Shown: positions 21,294-29,086 of the stretch, piece after piece | Position numbering within the stretch: the first letter of the stretch is position 1 | How the letters are laid out: the number at the start of each line of letters is the position of its first letter | Source of the DNA: Robiginitomaculum sp. | GTDB taxonomy: Bacteria > Pseudomonadota > Alphaproteobacteria > Caulobacterales > Maricaulaceae | Direction: 5' to 3' | NCBI GenBank assembly: GCA_021776525.1 | Contig: JAJFFT010000001.1 | Location: forward strand, 124,001 to 188,000 | DNA: 64,000 nucleotides | Made by a program: the position numbers and the translations under genes | Notes under the pieces: generated by a model | Seen by the model: the letters and a program-made list of their open reading frames with translations, nothing else | Database searches by the model: none | What the model was told of the DNA's origin: nothing

Positions 21294-21316
21294 ATACGCA
21301 GAAATGCGTATACGCA
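21294..21316. promoter_or_regulatory. Inverted repeat ATACGCA-gaaa-TGCGTAT (21294-21311) overlapping palindrome TGCGTATACGCA (21305-21316), candidate operator copy 2
   Basis: Same arms and spacer length as copy 1, 82 bp centre to centre. Confidence 0.7.
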
Positions 21317-21394
21317 AAGCGGTGCGCATTTCTTACCAATTCATTGCTGAAAAAGGCCTTCATATGCGAGGCCACAATTTGCGAGGGATGGGTA

Positions 21395-21835
21395 ATGTCA
21401 AGAAATGCTTTATTAGCGATCGGTGCCGTGGTGCTGATTATTGTTACGGTTCTGGCCACCCAGTTTGGGCCGCAACTTCTGGTTAACATGCGTTTTGGTG
21501 ACGATTCCTCTGCCTCGCAGGAGCAGGCCTTGGCCAAGGATTTCGACCTCCCTGTCTCTGAACTCTTTGCGCGCGCTCAAGATTACCTCGCCAAGGGGGA
21601 TGCCAATAGTGCGTTGGCGATTTTAGAAGAATCTGCCCGCCGCGGTCATGCACCTTCGGCGCGCGCTGTGGGCGAAATGTACGACCCGACCCTGTGGGGG
21701 GAAACTCCATCGCCATTTTCCAGGCCCAATCCACGTGAAGCCCTGCGTTGGTATGAAAAGGCCGCGGAACTGGGTGATCAGGACGCCATAAATCGCGCCA
21801 ATATCGTCCGGACCATGTTGGCGGTCGGCAATTAA
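21395..21835 (+). CDS. TM-anchored Sel1-like repeat protein
   Basis: MSRNALLAIGAVVLIIVTVLA anchor; AILEESARRGHAPSARAVGEMY and ALRWYEKAAELGDQDA repeats. Confidence 0.75.
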   Translation: MSRNALLAIGAVVLIIVTVLATQFGPQLLVNMRFGDDSSASQEQALAKDFDLPVSELFARAQDYLAKGDANSALAILEESARRGHAPSARAVGEMYDPTLWGETPSPFSRPNPREALRWYEKAAELGDQDAINRANIVRTMLAVGN

Positions 21836-21867
21836 TTTTATTCCCTTTTTAATTTTCGAGGTATGTC

Positions 21868-24192
21868 ATGAAACTCTTTGCATCAGTCATTTTCGCTTCG
21901 GTTACGGCATGTGTAACACTTTGTGCCGCGCCGTCCTTTGCGCAACGTACGCCCCTGATCATGGAAGGCAAAACCTCGCTCTACCAACGCGTTTTGGTGC
22001 GCCCCGGGACGCCATTGGTTAAAACGCCGGGGGTGCTTGCGGGTGCCAATGCAGAGCCTTTGCCGCCGCTAACGCCGCTTTATGTCTATAAACATCTGCG
22101 TCTGAATGGCCGTGATTGGCTGGAAGTTGGCAAAGCAAGCCAGGGGCCAACCGATGGCTGGATGACGGCAGACCGCTCCATACCCTGGCGCCAAACCTTG
22201 ACGCTGGCCTTTACCAACCCTGCCAATCGCCAACGCTCCATGTTTTTTCGTGATGAAAATGCACTGGCGAACCTGGTTGAATCTACCAGTCCGGGTGCGG
22301 TTGCAGACGGCTATCGTGCTACGGCGCGGTCTGGCGAGGTTCCACCAAACTTCCCGGTCATTTCCATGGAACCGTCTACCTATGTGAACTTGGCCAAGAA
22401 TTTCTATCTGCTGCCAATACTGGATTATCAGGATGCCTATTTCGACAGCGGCTTCAGTACGCAATTGGTCAAGGTTGCGGCAGTTACTAAAGACGAAAAG
22501 AAGGTGCCTCTTGGTTCAACAATTGCACCGCCCGCGCAGACGGCACCGACCCCTGCGCCCGCGCCGGTTAAGGCTACGGCTATGCCCGCCGCCCCAGCTC
22601 CCGCACCTGCGGCCCCTGTTATAACGGCGCCTCCTGCTTTGCCTGTATCCGCTCCGGTGGTTGTACCAGATGTGAACCCCGAAGACGTGCTTAAATCCGT
22701 GCAGGTCGATTTTGAAACCGGCGTAGTTTTTGTCATAGATACCACCTCATCCATGGGTAAATATATTGACCGTACCCGTGAGGCAGTGCGCCGGGTATTT
22801 CGCGAAATGTCTCGCACACCGGGCGGTAATAATATCAATTTTGGCCTTGTGGGTTATCGCGATAACACCGGTGCTGCGCCGGGGTTGGAGTATGTCTCGC
22901 GCACTTTTGTTCCGATGTCCAAAGGCAAGGACGAGCAGTCTTTCACACAAAGTGTGCGGGATGTGACACCGGCCAGTGTGTCTTCAAAGGGCTTTAATGA
23001 AGATGCCTATGCAGGTGTTTATATGGCCTTGCAGGACTTCGACTGGAGTAAATTTGATGGCCGCTGGGTAATTTTGATTACAGATGCCGGTGCCCGTGAC
23101 GGTTCTGACCCTCTGTCAAAAACTGGCCGTAATGCGGCTGAGATTAACCAATTGGCACAGGAAAAAGGCATTGCCATTTCTGTCCTGCATTTGTTGACCG
23201 CGTCGGGGCGAGACAATCACGAATCTGCGCGGCGCCAATATGAAGCCCTTAGCCGTGTTTCAACCAGCAGTGATTCCCTCTATTTTGGTGTTGATGCGGG
23301 CGATGTTTCTGCCTTTGGCGAACGGGTTGATAAGCTGGCCTCACTGCTCAGTGTTCAAGTCACCAATTTGCAAAGCGGTAAACTGGCCGATGCCAAGGAA
23401 GTCGCACTGGATAGTGCCCGTGATCAAATTGCCGCACGTCGTCTGGCGGCCAATGCTGCAAAGGCTGCAGCCGATGCCGAAGCCGTCCGTAATGCCGATG
23501 CGGCACGCCAAAGTGCGCTTGCCAAACAAGAAGCCGAGGTGCGTCAACGGCGCTTAGATCGTGAAGCCGCAGAGGCAGAAAAAGCCGCGCAGCTTGCCGA
23601 ACAAAAACGTGCGGAAGTTGCCGCTTTTGAGCGGCGTATCGGCGAAGCCGGGCGGGCTATGCAATTGGCCTATCTGGGCCGCCAGGCGGGGACCAAGGCG
23701 CCCAGCCTTTTCGAGGCCTGGATTGCCGATCGCGATTTGACCGATCCATCCATTGCAACCTTTTCTGTGCGGGTCTTGCTTTCGAAAAACCAGTTGAGTG
23801 ATCTGAAATCCGCGCTGGAAGCTATTTTGGAAGCCGGTGAAAGCACCCGCATGTCACCGTCTCAATTCTTTGGCCAGCTGCAAACAGCAGCGGCGCTGCT
23901 TAGCCGTAACCCCGAAGAGGTTGGCCGTGCGCAAGTCAAGAAACTTGCTGACCTGGGGGTCTTGGGCGAATACTTGGACGACCTGCCTTACCGCTCAAAG
24001 GTTATGGAAATCACCGAAGATGACTGGCTCTCATGGTCGCTGGGTCAACAACGGGAATTTTTGGACGAGTTGCGCTCTAAGGTTCGCCTTTATGAAGATT
24101 TTAATGATGAAGTGAGCCTTTGGGTGGCGCTTGATGGCGGTCGGGTGCCTGGTGATGCAGTGTATCCCGTTCCCCTGATCGCACTGCCATGA
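21868..24192 (+). CDS. Secreted vWA-domain protein with N-terminal SH3-like and C-terminal coiled-coil regions (PpkA-periplasmic-domain-like)
   Basis: Signal peptide; SH3-like TSLYQRVLVRPGTPL...DGWM; MIDAS VFVIDTTSSMGKYIDRTREAVRRVF; Ala/Glu-rich coiled coil. Confidence 0.8.
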   Translation: MKLFASVIFASVTACVTLCAAPSFAQRTPLIMEGKTSLYQRVLVRPGTPLVKTPGVLAGANAEPLPPLTPLYVYKHLRLNGRDWLEVGKASQGPTDGWMTADRSIPWRQTLTLAFTNPANRQRSMFFRDENALANLVESTSPGAVADGYRATARSGEVPPNFPVISMEPSTYVNLAKNFYLLPILDYQDAYFDSGFSTQLVKVAAVTKDEKKVPLGSTIAPPAQTAPTPAPAPVKATAMPAAPAPAPAAPVITAPPALPVSAPVVVPDVNPEDVLKSVQVDFETGVVFVIDTTSSMGKYIDRTREAVRRVFREMSRTPGGNNINFGLVGYRDNTGAAPGLEYVSRTFVPMSKGKDEQSFTQSVRDVTPASVSSKGFNEDAYAGVYMALQDFDWSKFDGRWVILITDAGARDGSDPLSKTGRNAAEINQLAQEKGIAISVLHLLTASGRDNHESARRQYEALSRVSTSSDSLYFGVDAGDVSAFGERVDKLASLLSVQVTNLQSGKLADAKEVALDSARDQIAARRLAANAAKAAADAEAVRNADAARQSALAKQEAEVRQRRLDREAAEAEKAAQLAEQKRAEVAAFERRIGEAGRAMQLAYLGRQAGTKAPSLFEAWIADRDLTDPSIATFSVRVLLSKNQLSDLKSALEAILEAGESTRMSPSQFFGQLQTAAALLSRNPEEVGRAQVKKLADLGVLGEYLDDLPYRSKVMEITEDDWLSWSLGQQREFLDELRSKVRLYEDFNDEVSLWVALDGGRVPGDAVYPVPLIALP

Positions 24193-24202
24193 TCGCCGGA
24201 TC

Positions 24203-24931
24203 ATGCAAAAACCTGGCCCCCTTCTTACGATGCGCGGCGTTACTAAACGCCGGGGCAGTGCCTTCCAGATGGTGGCAGATTTCGACATCAATGCTGGCGA
24301 GGCATTGGCCATTGTGGGGGGCAGCGGTACGGGAAAAAGTACGCTTCTGGACCTTGCCGCTTTGGCGCTGCAACCCAGTGATGCGCAGTCTTTCATACTG
24401 TCGTCCGCAAAGAATAAAGTTGATATTGCGGCTTTATGGCAAGCCGGGGCATCCGATCAATTGGCGCATATGCGTGGCCAGATCATGGGTTATGTGCCGC
24501 AAACTGGCGGGCTTTTACCATTCCTCAGTGTTGTTGAAAACATCGTCACCACGGCGCGGCTTGTTGGGCGGTTTGATGAACGCCGGACGAGGCATCTGAT
24601 GCAGCAATTGGGGCTAACAGGACTGGAGCACCGTAAACCGGAAACTTTGTCAATTGGGCAAAGACAACGGGTTGCGGTGGCCCGTGCGCTGGCTCATGCC
24701 CCAAAATTGGTTCTGGCGGACGAACCAACGGCTTCTGTCGATCCGCCTACGGCAAAAGTTGTGTTCTCGTTATTACTGGATACGGTCAAGAAAAATGGCG
24801 CGGCATTACTGATTGCCAGTCACGACTGGGCGTTGGTCGAGACTATGGGCCTGGATACGATTTCCCCAAAGCAGACCCAGAAAGATGATGTCTTTTATTC
24901 TCACTTTTGCCGCACAAAGTTAGCGTCATGA
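24203..24931 (+). CDS. ABC transporter ATPase, LolD/MacB class (TagT-like)
   Basis: Walker A GGSGTGKSTLL, signature LSIGQRQRVAVARAL, Walker B LVLADEPTASVD. Confidence 0.85.
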   Translation: MQKPGPLLTMRGVTKRRGSAFQMVADFDINAGEALAIVGGSGTGKSTLLDLAALALQPSDAQSFILSSAKNKVDIAALWQAGASDQLAHMRGQIMGYVPQTGGLLPFLSVVENIVTTARLVGRFDERRTRHLMQQLGLTGLEHRKPETLSIGQRQRVAVARALAHAPKLVLADEPTASVDPPTAKVVFSLLLDTVKKNGAALLIASHDWALVETMGLDTISPKQTQKDDVFYSHFCRTKLAS

Positions 24932-26154
24932 GGGCGCGTCCTCATGCTTTTGCTCTTGTTGCCTCAATGGGGTGGCGGGCTTTTATGCACGAGAAAATAT
25001 CCAGCATCTGTCTGGTCCTGACCCTGATTTCCGTATTGGGGCCATTACTGGTTTTGTTTGGCTTGAAATATGGTTTAGTGGATACGCTGGCGCATCGCTT
25101 GATCGAAGACGTTAGGAACCGCGAGGTTCGACTGATCGGGTCTGGAAAATTTGATGATGCTTGGTTTGCAATGATGCGCGAACGTGCCGATGTGGCTTTT
25201 ATTGTTGCGTCAACCCGCTCGATTTCGGCCAGTTTTAATCTGGTGCGCGGGCCTGAACGGCGTAAATCTATTACAGGCCTGCAAATGCTGGCCACGGGGC
25301 CTCATGATCCATTATTGGACGGCGCGCCAGAGTTGGATAATGATTTTCAGGTTATTTTAAGCGCGCTGGCGGCCCGGAAACTGGGCGTATCAGCAGGGGG
25401 AAAACTACGGGCAAGAATACAACGAATAAGGGGGGGCGCACGCGAAGGGGTCTGGGTTGATCTTGATGTGGTTCATGTGGGGGGCGCTGGTGGCTTTGCG
25501 GGTGTGGCGGCCTTTGTCAGCCGCGACCTTTTGGTCGCCACAGAAGATTACCGGGACGGGTTTTCGGTGGCAAAATTTGGATGGAGTGGCAATCCACCAA
25601 GGTTTGACTCGCGGACTTTTGCTCGGTTTCGCCTTTACGCGAGGTCCATTTATGACGTCAGTGCACTGCGTGATTTTTTGACAGCCCAAAGGTTGGAAGT
25701 CCGCACAGCCGCGGCGCAGGTAGAGGCCATGCAGGCCATGGAACGGCGCCTGAACTGGGTCTTTGCTATTATAGCCGGGATCGGGGGCGTGGGGTTCATT
25801 GCCTCGCTGGCAGCGTCTTTGACTGCCAATGTGGATCGGCACCGGCAGTCCTTAAGTCTTCTCCATTTGATGGGCTTTCCCAAAAACAGCATTCTGGCCT
25901 TCCCAACAACCCAATCATTTATTGTCGCGCTTAGCGGCGGTGCGGCGGCCTTGATGTTATTTTTTGTGGTCGCCTTTGTGCTAAATCAACTGTTCGCCAA
26001 TGACCTTCAAACCGGGGAATATATCTGCCGGCTAGAGCCCTCGCACATTCTGATGGCCACAGGGCTGACGGGCATTATTGCGCTTCTCTCATCCATATGG
26101 GCGGGGGGGGTGACATTGAATATCGAACCAACAGAGGGGCTGCGTGATGGCTAG
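24907..26154 (+). CDS. FtsX/MacB-like ABC permease (TagS-like)
   Basis: N-terminal TM, large periplasmic domain, three C-terminal TMs; overlaps ATPase and FGE genes. Confidence 0.8.
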   Translation: MPHKVSVMRARPHAFALVASMGWRAFMHEKISSICLVLTLISVLGPLLVLFGLKYGLVDTLAHRLIEDVRNREVRLIGSGKFDDAWFAMMRERADVAFIVASTRSISASFNLVRGPERRKSITGLQMLATGPHDPLLDGAPELDNDFQVILSALAARKLGVSAGGKLRARIQRIRGGAREGVWVDLDVVHVGGAGGFAGVAAFVSRDLLVATEDYRDGFSVAKFGWSGNPPRFDSRTFARFRLYARSIYDVSALRDFLTAQRLEVRTAAAQVEAMQAMERRLNWVFAIIAGIGGVGFIASLAASLTANVDRHRQSLSLLHLMGFPKNSILAFPTTQSFIVALSGGAAALMLFFVVAFVLNQLFANDLQTGEYICRLEPSHILMATGLTGIIALLSSIWAGGVTLNIEPTEGLRDG

Positions 26155-27790
26155 GATTTACGCCTTGGGTCTGATGGTTTTGTGCGTGGTTTGCGCAGGT
26201 CTGGCGCGTGGCGCACAGGCGCAAGGCGCGCCCTGGAAAGAACGTGATTACAATCCCAAACCAGCCGCCGAAGACCTGATCCTGCCCATGCCCTGTGGTG
26301 GATCCATGGTTTTCGTTCCGGTTGCTGTGGCCAGTACAGGGTTATTGGACGATGCCCGCATTCGCATTGGCCGCAGTGAAAACAGGGTGGGGTATAAAGA
26401 AGATACCCGGCTGGAATTCATATCGGGCACGTTCAGGGTGGAAAAGCCTCTGTCTTTGCGGGTTTTCTATATCGGCAAGTATGAGGTGACCAAAGCGCAG
26501 AACGCCGCGATTAACGGCACGTGTAAAACCCCGCGAACGCCAGACCGGGTGCCGGTAACGGGCTTGTCCTGGTTTGACGCGGTGGACAGTGCTCGCCATT
26601 ACACCGAATGGCTATATGCCAATGCGCCTCTGGCTTTGCCCGAAACCGGTAATGAGTTGGCCTTTTTACGCCTGCCGACTGAGCTGGAATGGGAGTATGC
26701 GGCCCGCGGCGGGATGAATGTTGATGATGCAGATTTCGCCGCTGACTTGTTTCCAATGCAAAGCGGCGGCCTGGCCCAATATGCCTGGCATCAGGGGCCG
26801 GGTTCGGCGGCGGGTAAATTGCGGCCTGTTGGTCTTTTGAAACCCAATCCCATCGGACTTTACGACACATTGGGCAATGCTGGTGAAATGGTCAGCGATT
26901 TTTTTCGGTTAAACCGGCGCGGACGGCTGCATGGACAAGCTGGTGGATTTGTCATTAAGGGCGGCGATATTACGTTGTCGGCCAACCAGATGCGCACGGC
27001 CTATCGTGATGAAGTGCCGTTTTATGATGCCCGTACAAAAAAGGCCAAAACCCAACGTATGCTGGGTTACCGCTTGATGATTTCAGCGCCTGTGGTGTCA
27101 TCCAAAGCCCAGCTGGATAAGATTATTTCTGAATGGGAGCATTTGCCAGCACCGGATGTGCAGGCAGAACGGGCGACGCGCGAACGACAGGCCTTCGCGA
27201 CGTTGGCTTCTGCTCGTGAGGTAGTTCAGGACGCGGCCCTGAAAAGCCAGCTCAATGCAGCCTTGAGCGCACTGGAGCAGGCCAATACAGAACGCAATGA
27301 TGTCCGTGATCGGGCGGTGCGTGCCATTTTGCAATCGGGCGCCATTATCGGCAATAAAGTTGCGGCAGACGCCAAACTTGCCAGTTCGATCGCCAAGGCA
27401 CTCAGCATTGCGCAAAGTGCGATCGGCCGCCTTGAAGAGCTGGAACAACAAGCTCGTATTCAGGGGCAGGGCGATGCCGCAGACCGTGCCGCCACAGCGA
27501 TTGCCAAACGACGGAACGATCTGGCCCGAAGACAACGACAGCTTAATCAGGTTGAGCAGGACCGCGATAATACATTGTCTTCATATCTGGACCTGGTTTT
27601 CGGCGTTGCGGATGACTATTCGGCCTCGATTGTTTCCCCTCAACTGGAAGCATTGATCGCCGGGTTTCAATCAAAAGAATTTAGCTATCTGGTCAAACCG
27701 GCAGAGGTTTTTGCCGCTCATGTTGATCAATATCGGGATAAGAGAAAATACAACCGGAAAACCTGGTTGCGAGATCTATTGAACGAGTGA
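26144..27790 (+). CDS. Exported FGE/SUMF1-fold protein with C-terminal coiled coil (TagR-like)
   Basis: YEVTKAQ, VPVTGLSWFDAVDSARHYTEWL, RLPTELEWEYAARGG, GLYDTLGNAGEMVSDFF. Confidence 0.85.
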   Translation: MMARIYALGLMVLCVVCAGLARGAQAQGAPWKERDYNPKPAAEDLILPMPCGGSMVFVPVAVASTGLLDDARIRIGRSENRVGYKEDTRLEFISGTFRVEKPLSLRVFYIGKYEVTKAQNAAINGTCKTPRTPDRVPVTGLSWFDAVDSARHYTEWLYANAPLALPETGNELAFLRLPTELEWEYAARGGMNVDDADFAADLFPMQSGGLAQYAWHQGPGSAAGKLRPVGLLKPNPIGLYDTLGNAGEMVSDFFRLNRRGRLHGQAGGFVIKGGDITLSANQMRTAYRDEVPFYDARTKKAKTQRMLGYRLMISAPVVSSKAQLDKIISEWEHLPAPDVQAERATRERQAFATLASAREVVQDAALKSQLNAALSALEQANTERNDVRDRAVRAILQSGAIIGNKVAADAKLASSIAKALSIAQSAIGRLEELEQQARIQGQGDAADRAATAIAKRRNDLARRQRQLNQVEQDRDNTLSSYLDLVFGVADDYSASIVSPQLEALIAGFQSKEFSYLVKPAEVFAAHVDQYRDKRKYNRKTWLRDLLNE

Positions 27791-27807
27791 AGCAAGGGAG
27801 AAGGCTC

Positions 27808-28527
27808 ATGAAAACCACCAATACATTTGCAAGAATAGCGGCAGGTTTAATCGTTGCGGCCATGATGGTGACATCATGTGCAACGGTGCCATCCGCATCG
27901 TCATCGGGGAGGGCATTAAGCCCTGCGCAACAGCAATTACGCGTGCAGGCAAAGGCCTATAACCGTACTGTCACCGAAGGGCTTGTTGGCGGTGCTGTGG
28001 CCGGTGCCGTATTAGGGGCCTTGCTGGCCGGTAAGGGCAATCGCAAAAAAGGGGCCGCAATTGGTGGTTTGGCCGGTGGTCTCGCGGGTGGTTTAACGGG
28101 TAAATATCTGGCCTCTAAACAAAAAAAATACGCTAATAAAGAAGCGCAACTGGATTCTGTTGTTGCTGATTTACATCAACAAAATGCTGAAGCAGAGGCA
28201 CTGGTTTTAACGTTAGAAACTGTGGTCAATGAACACAAAGCAACTCTGGCCTCGCTGAACAGTAAATATGAGCAGGGCCTGATCAGTGATGCTGATCGCC
28301 GGCGGGAAATGGCTTCTATTAAAAGCGATAGAAAACAGATTGAAGGCGCGTTGAAAACGGCCAAAAACGACCTGAAACTTTATGCAGATACGCGCAAGGT
28401 CTTTGCCAAACGCAATCCAGATGTGGACCTGTCTGAGTTGGATCGGGAAATTACACGCCAGAAAGAGCTGTATGATACTATGGCTTCGGTCTCCAATGAT
28501 CTGGCATCCGTACGTGGCGCAGCATAG
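27808..28527 (+). CDS. Lipoprotein with glycine-zipper and coiled coil
   Basis: Lipobox VTSC; GGAVAGAVLGALLAGKG...GGLAGGLAGGLTGKY; ATG at 27808. Confidence 0.75.
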   Translation: MKTTNTFARIAAGLIVAAMMVTSCATVPSASSSGRALSPAQQQLRVQAKAYNRTVTEGLVGGAVAGAVLGALLAGKGNRKKGAAIGGLAGGLAGGLTGKYLASKQKKYANKEAQLDSVVADLHQQNAEAEALVLTLETVVNEHKATLASLNSKYEQGLISDADRRREMASIKSDRKQIEGALKTAKNDLKLYADTRKVFAKRNPDVDLSELDREITRQKELYDTMASVSNDLASVRGAA

Positions 28528-28533
28528 GGGGGC

Positions 28534-29043
28534 ATGATGAAACATATATTCTTGATCATGGGCGCAGCCGGCACAATGTTGGCCGGCTGCGTTACCTCTG
28601 AAGACCCGGCCGCCGGAGGCTTTGGTAATGCAATGCACGGTCTGTCTTCGGGTAATTACCAGAAGCGTATTATCGAACGTGAAAACGCCATTGCGGCAGA
28701 GCAGCACAATGTCACCAGCTTACATGCCCGGGCCGAAGCCTTGCGCGCGCAACGTCAACAATTGGGCCTGGAAATTGATCGCGCCAAAGTGCGCGTGACA
28801 GACCTGAATGCGCGCACAATTGCATTGGAAGTCCAATTAAAGGGCCAACAGCAGAGCCGCTCGTCCGAATGGGAAAAACTGCAATCTGCAAAGGCACGTC
28901 TGGAAGACGTTGAAAGCCAGCGCACGCGAATTCACGCGCAGGATACAACCAAACCTGTCGGTGATCTGAATGATAAAATCTCAGCTGTGAACGCTGAGCT
29001 GGATGCGTTGGACACCATGCTATCGGCGATGACGGGCGGTTAG
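28534..29043 (+). CDS. Coiled-coil lipoprotein
   Basis: Lipobox LAGC; heptad-rich body. Confidence 0.7.
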   Translation: MMKHIFLIMGAAGTMLAGCVTSEDPAAGGFGNAMHGLSSGNYQKRIIERENAIAAEQHNVTSLHARAEALRAQRQQLGLEIDRAKVRVTDLNARTIALEVQLKGQQQSRSSEWEKLQSAKARLEDVESQRTRIHAQDTTKPVGDLNDKISAVNAELDALDTMLSAMTGG

Positions 29044-29047
29044 GCCA

Positions 29048-29081
29048 ATCGCGGCGCCAGGGCTGTCCCTTGCGCCGCGAT
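29048..29081. terminator. Bidirectional hairpin between convergent genes
   Basis: ATCGCGGCGC/GCGCCGCGAT plus inner AGGG/CCCT, loop ctgt; no long T tract. Confidence 0.55.
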
Positions 29082-29086
29082 ACCGC

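Noticed and set aside
22504-22680. Pro/Ala repeat tract in the vWA gene as a DNA repeat element
   Set aside because: Irregular codons; best explained as a protein linker.
21395-29043. A type VI secretion system or LolCDE/MacAB transporter
   Set aside because: No Tss structural genes; no MacA-type adaptor or LolA/B; vWA and FGE partners fit TagQRST-like organisation better.
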